Positions 22,570 to 34,639 of a stretch of 64,000 bases of DNA are shown here, in pieces (position 1 is the first letter of the stretch; the number at the start of each line of letters is the position of its first letter). Below the pieces are notes generated by a model. It ran no database searches. It saw only the letters and a program-made list of their open reading frames with translations, and was not told the origin of the DNA. Location: positions 15,954,063-16,018,062 of the forward strand of contig NC_039362.1 of the NCBI RefSeq assembly GCF_003573695.1, read 5' to 3'. This stretch comes from Papaver somniferum. Taxonomy: Eukaryota > Streptophyta > Magnoliopsida > Ranunculales > Papaveraceae. A program made the translations under genes and the position numbers.

Positions 22570-23786
22570 AAAGAGTATATCGAACTCAATGATAACTCTC
22601 AATGATGCACTAGCTTCTGCTCGTGTATAACTAGTTTTTTGTTTTTTTATATATTTTATTGAAAAGGAGAGGAGAAGATTTTGTATCAGATAGAATCAAA
22701 AAGAGTCGCGAAAACTCAACAAGGAAGCAGAAGTCCACAAGAAGTTAGCGGGGAACGCTTTGTTTAATTCTCTTATCATTTAATGCCTTTTCTTTACTTA
22801 CTTAAACTCCATACTCAATTGTAAAATTACTCAATTAAATCACATAGACCTTAACATAAACAAGTAAAAATAAGAAACAAGTAAAAATAACTTAGTTTTT
22901 ATAAAACTACGTTACAAATAAAAGAATTTGTAAAATCAAGCTACAATATGACCTCATAAATAATACCTACATTTGGTACCAAAATAAATATTCGATCGAC
23001 TAGGATGATCATTTATTGATAACTGAATATTAAAAAGAAAAATCGAGTTTTAGGAATTAAAACTCCACACAAATTTAATATCTCTTTACTTACTACTGGC
23101 TATGAGACTTCTTTCAAATCAGATTAGTAGTAGGCTAGAATTATGAAAGTGAAATACTATCCGAAACAAGTAAACCAAGATCCTTTCATAAAATGGTTTA
23201 GGAGGTGGAGAAAAAAAGTTCAAAGGTGAGAGTTATACAAAAAAAAACTTGCTTTGTCGGTATAGTTCATCATTATATAATCCGCGCCTAATTAAAATAA
23301 GAGAATCAAAAGCACTATAAGTATTATATTTAAGGCGAATATGGTATTGCGGTGAGTTTAGAAACGTGCTTTTATTTTGCATTTTGTTGTTCGTTATTCT
23401 GTTGTGTTATAGAAACAAAGGGGATTTGACGTTTGGTAAACTATAATTTAAAAAAGCACTGTGAAATTAACAAACTGTGAAATGTTGTCTATGCAGGTAA
23501 CGGTGAAAATAGACATGTTTTGTAAATTTGATTTAAATACCTAGTCATTCGAGTAATTATTATAAATTATTATTTAATAAAATATAAATGATATTTTGCA
23601 TTTATTTTCTTATAATTATTTTTATCATTTAATAAAAAAATTTATGATTATGGTTTACTTCAAAAAAGAAATACTCGTATTTATTATTTTAGAAGAAAAA
23701 ATGAAAAATAAAAAAATAAAGGAACAAAATAAGTTGAAAATATAATAATAAGTGTATAGTATTTTATGGCAAAATTTATCTTTTGT
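22570..23786. other. AT-rich sequence after the BAHD pseudogene, no gene seen
   Basis: About 1.2 kb of very AT-rich DNA. Short hAT/MITE-like fragments (GACGTTTGGTAAAC near 23,430) are possible, but I can define no feature. Confidence 0.4.
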
Positions 23787-23819
23787 TTTTTTTAATGAAC
23801 AAAGTAAATATATTAATTA

Positions 23820-25236
23820 AGAAATATAGTGCATTACATTTACAGAAACATCTTTGTCAAATATATTGAAGATAACATTTGACTTAGGTAATCTAAATTG
23901 TAATTGTGAGGACTTATGTTGCATATTCCTTCGCGTAGCTTCTTTTGCAATGTAGTCTGCAACAGAATTGTATTTTCTATTTATATACTTCACCTGCACT
24001 TGTGGGAGCTTTTCCAAAGTTGATATAGTCGTCTGAATGGTATTATCTGCGCTCCAAGGGGTAGATTTGCAACTCTTGTTGATAGTTTCTACCAACATTT
24101 TGCAGTCAGTAGATAGAGTAATAGTAGATAAAATGTTTTCACTTAACCAGGTGGAAGCTTTAAGCAAGGGTTTTGATTCTGCATGAAATGCTGAGGAGGC
24201 CCAGTCCGACCCAGCTGAAATGTGCATTAACGCCTCATTATCCGCTGAATAAAGGATGAAAGCATATCTCATGGTCGAGTCTTCTTTCTTGTAAGCAGCA
24301 TCTATAAAAATTATCCAGTCCGATGAAGAGTTTGACCATTTATCCTTAGATTCAATACTTCTTTGACATATCTTATTACTTTGGATCTCCTCTGTAGGGT
24401 ACCGTTGAAGGAAATTCTTAATTTGATCTATTAGATTATTAGGATTTGTATTTATTTTGTCGAAAAACACTGAGCATCTATACTTCCAAATGAACCAAGA
24501 AATGGTTGCAATCTTGTACGAAATTTGTACGAAATCTGGTTCCATGAGACAATATTCAATCCAGTTTATTATGGAGTCCGCTCTTATCCTTGTGTTAACA
24601 GCTTCCAGAGAGAAATCAAACCAAATATCCCTAGCAAATGGACACTCTCGGATAAGATGTTGCTCTGTTTCTTGAACTTGGGAGGTGCACATTGGGCATT
24701 CCGTAATTATATCTTTATTGTGTGCTCCTAGTCTTGCATTAGTTGGAAGTGCTTTTTGGGCTAATTTCCAAACAAAAAGCTTGATTCTTGGAATAACCTT
24801 AATCTTCCAAATCTTTTGCCAAGGGAAATATCTTGAATTGTTGTTATCTTAACTTTGATTAGCCAGGAAATTATGAACATTCTTCGCTGAGAACATACCT
24901 GAAGAGTGGTGCTGCCATCTAATTTTTTTTTTGTTCTTGGTTGTTCGGAGATATGGCCAGGATTTTATCTTTAGTATCTGGAGTAAATAGATTATCTAAT
25001 TTTTCTTGATCTCATCTATCATCTGGAGTAATCAGTTCATTTACTCGTTGAGGAAGAGGCTCTGTAGTGTTAATGGGTTTTAGGATTATATCTGCATTAG
25101 GAACCCATTTATCTTCCCAAATTTTAGTAGAAGCTCCGTTTTTGACTTTCCACACAAAATTACCTTTAATGAGATTTAAGCCTTTTTGTATACTAGTCCA
25201 AAACCAAGATAAGTTTGAGGTTCTAGAAGCTTCCAA
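23820..25236 (-). pseudogene. LINE copy 1: zinc-finger region and RNase H domain
   Basis: 25,236-25,012 encodes the post-RT segment (IKGNFVWKVKNGASTKIWED). 24,692-23,820 holds the cysteine/histidine-rich CTSQVQETEQHLIRECPFARDIW motif. A RNase H with all four acidic positions visible follows: FIDAAY, FHAESKP, STDCKM and NSVADYIAKEA. This RNase H type at the end of ORF2 is known from plant L1 elements. The two pieces are separated by stops near 24,700-25,010. Confidence 0.85.
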
Positions 25237-25412
25237 AGGGTGATTATTAGGGAAATATTTAGCTTTTAATAATTGTGCCCAAAGTTGATCTTGCTCTGAA
25301 ATAAGTCTGCTAGCTAGCTTAATAAGAAGGGAAATATTAAATTGATGGGGTTTTTTGATACCCAGGCCTCCTTGAGATATTGGCTTACAAATGCTAGCCC
25401 AAGCCTTAAATA

Positions 25413-26640
25413 TTATCCTTTACTTTTTGATTTATTTTTATTCCACCAAAAATCTCGTTGAATCTTATCCAATTGATCTAGGGTTTCTTTTGGCAATGCA
25501 ATGATTTGCATTTGATAAGTTGGATAACCTTGCAGAACGGATTTTATCAGCACTGTTCTTCCTGCTTGAGATAATAATTTTGATTTCCATCCTTGAAGAG
25601 TAGCATAGTATTTTTGTAGAAGAGGCTCGAAATTCTCTTTTCTGTTTTTATCGAAGAATAGAGTTCCAAGATATCTATCATTTTTAGTCATTAAAGTAAC
25701 TTTTAATATTCTAGAGATGATTTTCCCATGCTTCAGATGTATCCTTTTGCTGAAGTATATTCCGTATTTTTGAAGGTTGACCATTTGCCCCGTGATCTCA
25801 CCAAATCTAGAAAGGATATCCAGGAGGTTTTTAGCTTCCCCTAGATCCGCTTTTGTAAATAGGAAGCAATTATCTACAAAGAAGAGGTATGAGATGTTTG
25901 GAGCATTTTTGTTAAATTTGAACCTCGAGATTTTCTTTTCCAAAACCGCCTTATCTAGAAGTCTTGAGAGAACCTCCATACATACTAAGAAATGATATGG
26001 AGAAAGGGGATCGTCTTGTCTTAATCCTCTTGAAGTTTTGAATCTTGGACCCGGGGAACCATTTAGAAGGATGAAGAACGAGGTTGTGGAGATGCATTGT
26101 ATTATGAGATTAACCCAAGAACTACTAAAACCTAGGGCTAAAAGAGCCAATTTAATGAAATTCCACTCCACTCTGTCGAAAGCTTTTGAAAGATCTAATT
26201 TAAGAGAAAAGTGACCTTTTCTGGCCTTAGAGCTTTTCATGGTGTGGATAAGCTCATGAGCAATGATAATTTTATCGATGATCTGTCTTCCCGGAAGAAA
26301 TTCAGATTGGTTAGGGGATATTATCTTATTTAGGATCGGTTTGAGGCGGTTGGCTAAAATTTTGGAAATAATCTTATAAATAATATTACTTAAACTGATA
26401 GGTCTAAAATCTGCTGAGTTGTGTGGTTATTTTTGGGATCAGGGTTATGGAAGAGTGGTTCAAATTAGGATCTAATGATCCAGATTTAAAAAAATCTTGA
26501 ACTGCCTGAATGATATCCGGGCCAAACGTATTCCAATTGGCTTTAAAGAAACCTAGTTGAAAACCATTTGGCCTTGGAGCTCCCCACTGATTCATTTTGG
26601 AAATTGTTTGCCAAATCTCTTGAGAAGACGGGATAACGAA
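25413..26640 (-). pseudogene. LINE copy 1: reverse transcriptase with mutated catalytic motif
   Basis: The N-terminal part (26,595-26,404) reads MNQWGAPRPNGFQLGFFKANW, where copy 2 has GAPGPDGFQPGF. The main part (26,240-25,413) has KLDLSKAFDRVEWNF and GLRQDDPLSPY. The catalytic box, FADD in copy 2, is FVDN here (25,869-25,880), losing the second Asp. Linkage between the parts is broken by frameshifts near 26,250-26,400. Confidence 0.88.
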
Positions 26641-27195
26641 TAAAGAAAGGTTTTCCTCTTCGGAGATAGGGGTTTATTAAACTTGAAAGGTCTTCCAGAT
26701 GATTGGTGTTTTGCGATGTGCCAAAATGGCAGAAATGGTTTATAAGAAGGGAATCTAATTTATCTCTATCTGAAATCCAAAGACCCGACGGTTCTTTAAG
26801 GGAGTGGATTGCGTCGATTCTTTTTCTATTTGTAGCAGTGGCATGGAAGTATTCCGTATTTTGGTCGTATTCTTTAAAAAAATTATCCCTAGAAATTTGA
26901 TGATAATAGTCATTTTTTATTTTGTACCACCCACCTAACTCTGCTTGAAGATTTTTTATTTTATCTAAATTGGCAGAAAAATTTCCGGATCTATGGAGAT
27001 GTTCTATTCTAATATTCAGGGATTTTATGTTTTTGTGAATATTACCGAATACGTTGGAATTCCACTGGGAGAGGTCACTGGATAGAAGTTGAAGCTTAGA
27101 GCAAAAATTATTTTCATGTTCGCTATTTGAAGCACCTAAAGGGTTTTTTAAGAATTTGTTTGTCTGGGTGCGAGTTTAGGAGAAGTAGTGTATGA

Positions 27196-27862
27196 TCAGA
27201 ACCAACTCTCGGCAGGTGACTTACCTTTTGTGTCGGGAAAGCTCTGTGTCCATTGGAATGATGTTAATGCTCTGTCAATTCTTTCACATACATTGGCATC
27301 ACCTTGTCTGTTATTTGACCATGTGAAAGGTGATCTCACGTACCCAGCATCTTGAAGGCCCATTGCGTCTATCGTTTGTACTATGAACGACTTGCTGCTA
27401 GAGCTAGATTTATTTCTACCTTGTTTTTCATCTGGATCAAGAATAACATTTAAATCCACAATTAGAAGCCAAGGTTTATTGACCTGTTGAGAAATATTAG
27501 AAATATAAGACCATTGATCAACTTTGGCTTCCGCTTCAACTGCCCCATAAACACAAGTAATTAACACTTTTGTCTCTTCAATCCTAGACTCAAAATGATA
27601 CACATTTAATCTGCTGAAATAAGTCGCATTTCTATATTGTTATGCCACGCAATTGTTAACCCTTTTGCGATTCCCACGGATGGAATTATAAACCAATCAG
27701 AAAAATGGTTTTTTAAAAAAAAAATAACTCCATCCTAGGCTGTGGAGCTTTAGTTTCATCTAGGAATACTATATCAGGTTTGTAAAATTGGTTTAAATGA
27801 GAAAAGTGGTTTTGAGTAATTGGAGTTCCAATACCTTGGACATTCCAGGAAAAAAGTTTCAT
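27196..27862 (-). pseudogene. LINE copy 1: apurinic endonuclease domain
   Basis: The probable ORF2 ATG is at 27,862, giving MKLFSWNVQGIGTPITQ, the endonuclease start with its conserved Asn. FLDETKAPQ follows. The frame breaks in a run of A near 27,711-27,726 and resumes at 27,603 (ITCVYGAVEAEAKVDQW, LLIVDLNVIL, FTWSNNRQGDANVCERIDR). This domain nicks target DNA to prime reverse transcription. Confidence 0.85.
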
Positions 27863-27994
27863 TGTAAAAATAAGGAAAAATAAACTAGTAGAGAAGGCAA
27901 TGAAAGGAAAAATCAGACTGAAATGCAAGAACGACCTAAGACACACAGGTAAACTAGGAAAGAAACCAGAAAAGCAAGCAAAAGAATTAAACAA

Positions 27995-28557
27995 AAAAAA
28001 CTGAAGAGAACAAATGAGAACAAATAAATGAAAGGAACCGTGGTGTCTACAAAAAGAGAAAAACTGATAAGAAAGACAAAAGGACTGTCAAATGAATGTA
28101 AACAAGATTACAGTCCAAAGAACATAATAAACTACACAGTACAGAATGAGCAGAAGACAGATAAGGATTACACAACTCTGAAAAAACAAAAACAAGATTG
28201 CAGATATAACAACAGGAATAAGTAGAAAAAGACTGTCAAGAGAGAAAAAACATAAAAATGACTACTGAATAACAGAGAGTAAACTATAAAATCTTAATAA
28301 GACTATATTACAAAACTTAAAGGGGAATACAACTAAAGGATTAACTAAATTACAGAGCTAGAGTAGGAAATACAAAAGCAAAGACAATATAAAAAAGCAA
28401 GAGAACAAATTACAGAGAAGGAAACACACTAATGCAAGCAAAAAAAGATACATATAGGCCCTGGGGGTTCCTGTCACTATAAGTTTTGATATGGATTCTT
28501 CACTCAACTGTTGGAGTGTGCACCATTTTCTTTTCCTGGTAAATCATCTGAACAGGA
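27995..28557 (-). other. LINE inter-ORF leader, A-rich on the plus strand
   Basis: About 560 bp between the ORF1 remnant and the endonuclease. It is strongly purine-biased on the plus strand, with no coding signal. Confidence 0.4.
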
Positions 28558-28950
28558 CTATTCATAGAACCATTGATGAAGTTGTTCATTAAGAGTGATT
28601 GTTGGTTCTATCACTATAATATTTCTAACTCCATCTGACTCAGTCATTGGTTGCACTTCATTACTTCTCATTCTTTTTGGATTAGGCAAAGAGAGATCCC
28701 CTTGAAAGTAGTTCTCCATAGTGTTCCAGTTATTCCAATAGCTGCACTCAGAATGAGATACTTGATGTTGGGAAGTAGATGCTTCAGCCCTGTCCAGATT
28801 CAATCTAATATCTTCTGTTATGGAATAACTTGGCATGAAAGGCGGAGCAAGGTAACCAAGCATGTGTGGCTCTTGCTGAGATGGTTCCTTTGGAGAAGAT
28901 CTGTCCTCTTGAATTAAAAATTCTTCATCTAACTGCTTCTGTAGATCTGT
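28558..28950 (-). pseudogene. Possible LINE ORF1 remnant fused to antisense LTR sequence
   Basis: An open frame of about 130 residues ends IIVIEPTITLNEQLHQWFYE. I recognise no domain. The first dozen codons of the open frame (from 28,986) are antisense LTR sequence, so its ATG is not the native start. By position, upstream of ORF2 in the same direction, it is probably the end of the LINE's ORF1. Confidence 0.4.
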
Positions 28951-28953
28951 CCT

Positions 28954-30302
28954 CGCATGTGTTGCTATCTCAAACATGTTTGTCAATGTTAGTGATCAAA
29001 ACTATAAGTCTTGATTTCTAGCCTATTTATAGATGTCTCGGACTAGGACATAGATAGTGTAGTTGAGCTTAGATCTCTCGATGTTCATCTCTTGAAGACG
29101 AAGAACTACTAAGGGGAGCTTGTGGAACTTCTTCGACAAAAGGTATGTGGAGACTTGAACTCATCTATCACTTGGAAAGTCTATTTCTACTATCTCCTAT
29201 ATTGAGACATAAGTCGTGTTACGATATAGTTTTCTCTATACACATTTGAGATTTCGAGCTGAGTATATCTCGCTTACATATTTCTCGAAATATGTATTGG
29301 TAAGCTTTCGCTTCGACCAAGTTCATCTTATATCATGAGAAAAATTCCGAGTAACATCTTACATGGTTTGTGTGATACAATCATTTGATGTAGGCTTGGA
29401 ATGTTTCGATAATGAATATTTCAATATCTTGAAAATTGCTTTGATGCTAATAGTGTGTGAAAACGGCTATTGTCATTATAGAAGAATGTTTCAATGATTG
29501 AAATAAAGAGTTGAGTATGTAACCATCTTTGGATATAAGCATATATAGTGTGTTCGCACATTAGTATATAAATCCATAAACCGGGAACCAAGAGTATGCA
29601 TATGTGTGTATACGAAACTGGTGAAGGAGACAAGATAAGTATGCATACCTATACGCATACTGGCGGAAGTTTTCGAACCGAAAATATCTGCTGAGTTTGG
29701 GAATTACAAACTCCTAAACTAGTCACCTTAAGTATGCGTACCCGTACGCATACTGGCGGAAGTTTTCGAACCGAAATTTTTTGCTGAGTTTGGAAATTTA
29801 ACAAACTAAAAATCCGGTTGCTTAAGTACGTATACCCGTACGTATACTTAAGCTGGTTACTTTGTCAAATCGGTCAGTTCATGGAATTAAACATTTAAAT
29901 CATAAGGAATGCAATCTTTGCAAACCGTGGCTATAATTTTCATGATTGATTCTATTGAATCAAACCGATTTGGTTTAAATTGTGTTTTCTAAACAATTGA
30001 ACAACTCTTTAACTAGTTTCATTTGAGACATTTGAACTAGTTATGGTTAAGATGAATAAGGTTGATATGAGAGTAATCAAATGGCTAACCTCGGTTAACT
30101 ATTTGTGAACCAACCTGGTGTACACGTTTAGGTACGGTTACATAAATCTAAATGAGGGTACATTTAATTTGTGTGTAACAAGCTAAGTTCGATCTAACGG
30201 TTGAAAGATATTAGCTTAGTTGAATCAGGTTTTTCATCTAACGGTGATTGTTGAATGCTTTGTTACCAAGGAAACTTGGATTACAAGCCCTGATTTGAAA
30301 AC
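28954..30302 (+). repeat. LTR copy C: left part of the interrupted 5' LTR
   Basis: It begins CTCGCATGTGTTGCTATCTC, homologous to about base 28 onward of copies A and B. It ends GATTTGAAAAC just before the TATA box that reappears at 32,694. It contains two GTATGCGTACCCGTACGCATAC-like hairpin units (about 29,635-29,850). Confidence 0.8.
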
Positions 30303-32689
30303 TGAAAAAGCAGGGGTCTAACAACACCACCCAATATTTCTCTTAACAATCTGTATGGACTAACTCCGAAATACTTTGCTAGAGAGTCAACTAGACAGTC
30401 AGACTCAATCTAGATAAAAAGTATCTCAAGGAGTTATTATCTCAATCTCTCGATTTGATCTTTACTCAAGCAAATAGAAACCTGCGAGTCTTTATCAAAG
30501 AGAGATAACTTGGACGGTACCAAAGTTCAATGTCCAAGGATCAATCAATATCAATCAACAACCAAAGGTTGGATTTCCAATTGATGATTACGAACGCACA
30601 ACCTGTATTATTTCAACTATATAAACTATAATGCGGAAAAGAAATAACACAAACACCAGAAATTTTGTTAACGAGGAAACCGCAAATGCAGAAAAACCCC
30701 GGGACCTAGTCCATATTGAATACACACTGTATTAAGCCGCTACAAACACTAGCCTGCTGCAAACTAACTTCGGACTGGACTATAGTTGAAACCCTATCAA
30801 TCTACCACTAATACAAGGTACAGTTGTACTCCTACGCCTCTGATCCCAGTAGGATACTGCGCACTTGATTCCCTTAACTGACCTCACCCACAACCAAGAG
30901 TTGTTCCCAAAATCACAGACTTGATAATAAACAGATCTGTCTCACACAGAAAAGTCTATCAAAGGATAAATCTGTCTCCCACAGATAAACCCTAGTTTTT
31001 GTTCCGTATTAAGATATATAATCAAGGTGAACAGGAACCAATTGATAATCCGGACTTATATTCCCGAAGAACAGCCTAGATTAATCAATCACCTCTCTAG
31101 AATCCTTCCTGACTACACAAGCGGATTGTCGAGGAATCACAAACAGTGAGACGGAGATGTTTGTGACTTCTTTATCTTGCCTATCGGAGAACTCTCACGA
31201 TCTCAAGCCAATCAATCAATTGTACTCGTACAATAGAAGATGCAAGATCGGATTACACAACTACGATAAAGTAGTATCGGTCTGGCTTCACAATCCCAAT
31301 GAAGTCTTTAAGTCGTTAACCTGATTGTAGAGAAGAAAATCAAAGGTTAATGGAGATAGACTCTAGCGAGCGCACTAGTAGCACACATACGTGTGGGGAT
31401 TAGGTTTGCTCAACGCTATATATCTCCTTTACATAGCCTTCAAATCAGGGTTTTGCCTTAGTTACAAAGCAATCCTTATTCACCGTTAGATGAAAACCTG
31501 ATTTAGATTCAAGCTAATATTTCTCAACCGTTAGATCGAAAACTTAGCTTGTCACACACACTTGGGTAAATGTTTACTGGTTCGTGAAAACCATGCCCAA
31601 ACGTATACGTTCATGTTGGTTCAACATAGTAACCAAAAAGGTCAACCATATGAGCATTTCATATTAACCTTGTTCTTCTTCACCATAACTAGTTCAATTG
31701 ACTCAAATGAACTAGTTAGAGAGTTGTTCAATTGCTATGAGATCTTATGTAACTACACAAGACAAAATTGAAACAAAGATGATTTGATTCGATTGAATCG
31801 TCTCATGAACATTATAGCCACGATTTGCATAAAGCATTCCTTAGTAATATAATGTTTCTTGTTCAGAGCACATCTTTAGATCATAACCTCTTAAGTTCAC
31901 AAACAAGTTCGCGGACTTAAGTTAATCGGTTGAGTTTTCCAAACTCAGCAGAAATTCTCGGTTTGAGAAATTCCGCCAGTTTGTGGACTGGGTTCGTGGA
32001 CTTAGCATACAAACAAGTTTTGGAAATCCCAGCAGAAATTCTCGGTCGAGAACTTCCGACCGTTCGCGGACTTGGCAAGCCAATTCCACAACCTCCCGAT
32101 TTCTCTTGATCAACAAAGTTCGAAAACTTCGGTTAAAGGAATACATGGTTATGTAATCTAAACTCACATTTCAATCATTGAGACATTCTCAGAGGACGCT
32201 ATGTAGCCGTAATTCACAGACCGATTCACGTCAGAGAAATTCTCAAAGTGATTGAAACTTTCATGACTTCGTCACTAGGTGAATATAAACTTGATCAAAG
32301 CGGAACGCTTTACCAACAAACGATTTTGAGATAAAAGATAAGCAATGAATACTCAGCTCGAAATGTCAAGTGTGTATGATCTAGTCTATATAACATACGA
32401 CTTTTGTCTCATAAGAAGTAGAAGATAGAATAGATAGAATTTTGAGTGATAGATAAGTTCAAGTCTCCACATACCTTTTTGTTGATGAAGTTCCACGGTT
32501 CCTTGTATAGATCTTCGTCGTTGTCGTTGAATCGCCATGAAGTCCTTGAGCTTAATTACACTTTTCTTATCCTAGTCCGAGACTTAGCTATGTAGGCTAG
32601 AAATCAAGACTCATAGTTTTGATCACTAACATTGACAAACATGCTTGAGATAGCAACGCATGCGAGGTTGACCGAGCTATGGTCTAAAA
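30303..32689 (-). mobile_element. Solo LTR, copy D, inserted next to the TATA box of the host LTR
   Basis: It runs from TGAAAAAGCAGGGGTCTAACA to GGTCTAAAA (expected CTAACA, mutated). AAAAC at 30,298-30,302 and AAAAT at 32,690-32,694 look like a 5-bp duplication with one change. The host LTR's TATATAAAGGAG resumes directly afterwards. Length is 2.39 kb, similar to copy A. Two LTR-internal hairpin units are at about 31,895-32,060. Confidence 0.78.
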
Positions 32690-33832
32690 AAAATTATATA
32701 AAGGAGAATTCTAGCAACTGGGAAAACTAATCCCTACACTTGTTGTGTGTTTACTAGTTGCATAACTAGAGTCGATTCTCCTTTAACCTTAGGTTTCTTC
32801 TCGAGACCCTGTAGGTTAACGACTTGAAGACTTCATTGGGATTATGAAGCCAGACCCAACTATTATCTTTCTAGTTGTGTGATCTGATCTTGCTGTTTCT
32901 ATCGTGTTGAGTGCAATTGAAATAATTGGCTCGAGATTTTATATCTCCGATAGGCAAGATAGAAAAGTAATCACAAACAAACTTCATCTCATCGTTTGTG
33001 ATTCCACAATAACTTGTTTCTCTAGTCGATTAAGTTTATTATGAGGTGATTGATAATACTAGGCTGTTCTTCGGGAATATAAGTCCCGATTATCAATTGG
33101 TTCATGTTCACCTTGATTTATCAAAAGACGGAACAAAAACTCTTGGGAGACATATTTATTCAATCCTATAGACTTTTCTGTGTGAGACAGATTTTTCTAC
33201 CAAGTCTCCGACTTTGGGTCGTAGCAACTCTTAGTTGTGGGTGAGATCTTCTAAGGGAATCAAGTGCGTAGTATCCTGCTGGGATCAGAGACGTAAGGAG
33301 CGCAACTGTACCTTGAATCAGTGTGAGATTGATTAGGGTTCAACTAAAGTCCAGTCCGAAGTTAATTGGTAGTAGGCTAGTGTCTGTAGCGGCTTAATAC
33401 AGTATGATGTTCAATATGGACTAGGTCCCGGGGTTTTTCTGCATTTGCATTTTCCTCGTTAACAAAATTCTGGTGTCTGTGTTATTTCTTTTCCGCATTA
33501 TATTTTGTTATATAATTGAAATATCACAGGTTGTGCGTTAAGATCAATTAATTAGAATATCCAACCTTGGGTTGTTGATTTACATTGATTGACACTTGAA
33601 CATTGGTCTTTGGTACCGTTCAAGTAACTCCTCTTATATTCAATCAGGCTCGCAGATTTCTATTTGCTGATTGCGGATTGAATTAAGAGTTAGAAATATT
33701 AAACTCTTTGATATACTTTATTCTAGATTGACTATGACTGTCTAGTTGATTCCCTAGAAAGTGTATTGAAGTAAGTCCTCTCAGATTGCCAAACAAATTG
33801 TTGGGTGTGGTTGTTAGACCCCCGCATTTTCA
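32690..33832 (+). repeat. LTR copy E: right part of the interrupted 5' LTR
   Basis: It starts with the TATATAAAGGAGAATTC promoter box and continues collinearly with copies A, B and D (in complement). It ends GTTGTTAGACCCCCGCATTTTCA at 33,832. Confidence 0.8.
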
Positions 33833-33834
33833 AT

Positions 33835-33846
33835 TGGTATCATAGA
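33835..33846 (+). other. Primer-binding site
   Basis: TGGTATCATAG lies two bases after the LTR end. It is one base away from the TGGTATCAGAGC complement of initiator tRNA-Met. Confidence 0.75.
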
Positions 33847-33896
33847 AGGAAAACACGTTAAAGACATTACAAGTCTGTGTTTGTAGTGATCTGAGG

Positions 33897-34620
33897 ATGG
33901 ACGATATTGTCTCTGATAAACCCATCGCCAGAAATAAAAGTTATGTTTCTATAAAGTCTATTACAGAGAAAGATTTGTCAATCTCGAATATAGAAGAACC
34001 TTGTGTTCCAAGGAAACAAACATACATTGACAAGTGTTTCCCTGACTACTTTACTGACGAGTCTGACTCTGAAGTTAAAAGGAATATAGCCAAAGAGAGT
34101 ACAGTGATTCTGAATCTCGTTAGAATCCAGGCTGATAAAGTCAATCGGTTGAAACACAAAATCAATGTCCTTGTTGGTGTGGTAAATGAGCGTGACTCTC
34201 TTCTAAAAATCCTTTGTGAGGAAAACGCCTCTGTTTGTCCTTCACAGAACTCTCATGAGGAAAAACTCATAGAACATGATTTGGAAATTGAACTTCTTTT
34301 GAATAAACTCTCTATTCAAGAATGTTCCAAAGAGTCTGATATACCAACTGCTTCTGACATAACTGAAAAAATTACTGCTTCAGAAGTAAAACCAAAAAAT
34401 ATTTCTGTTGAAAATATATGTTTGTATCTTCTTCTAATCAAGGGAAGCCCACATCACACAGAAGGAAGAATTCTCCCGACAATGGTGTTAAGACTGTTCT
34501 GGCTAATTACTCGGGTAATCAGAAAGTGTGTCTCTTTTGTAATTCAAAAGAGCCGTGTAAACAAAAGAGGAATTCTAGGTTGAATGACAATTCTGTTATT
34601 CGTCTTCAACACACCTTAGA
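33897..34620 (+). pseudogene. Gag-like coiled-coil remnant of the non-autonomous element
   Basis: The ATG at 33,897 opens a 228-residue frame. It is acidic at first (CFPDYFTDESDSEVK), with a heptad-like middle (NLVRIQADKVNRLKHKINVL, LEIELLLNKL). A frame change near 34,418 leads to KVCLFCNSKEPCKQKR, which resembles half of a Copia gag zinc knuckle. No capsid core is recognisable. Confidence 0.55.
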
Positions 34621-34639
34621 TTTAATTCTCAAAGGTGTA

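Larger units (their letters stand above)
23787..28953 (-). mobile_element. Degenerate plant L1-type LINE, copy 1
   Basis: In element direction it shows an ORF1-like remnant, an apurinic endonuclease, a reverse transcriptase, a zinc-finger region and a C-terminal RNase H. It ends in a short A-run (TTCATTAAAAAAAAC, complement near 23,787). The same family, on the plus strand and at similar length, is at 47,300-52,045. Several stops and frameshifts break ORF2, and the polymerase motif is mutated, so it cannot move by itself. Its 5' end abuts a truncated LTR at 28,954. Confidence 0.85.
28954..34639 (+). mobile_element. Short non-autonomous LTR element: 5' LTR (interrupted) plus 0.8-kb internal region
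   Basis: The 5' LTR is 28,954-30,302 joined to 32,690-33,832, ending CCCCCGCATTTTCA. A primer site follows at 33,835, then a short gag-like region, then a second LTR from 34,640 starting TGTTACAACATTGCTCGG. The internal region is only about 807 bp and has no protease, integrase or reverse transcriptase, so the element must have relied on a partner. The first about 28 bp of the 5' LTR are missing at the LINE junction. Confidence 0.75.

Noticed and set aside
22207..22602. Minus-strand 131-codon ORF
   Set aside because: Antisense to the BAHD C-terminal region containing DFGWG.
33897..34583. Host coiled-coil gene
   Set aside because: Position right after the primer site, and a gag-like zinc-knuckle fragment, make it the retroelement's own interior.
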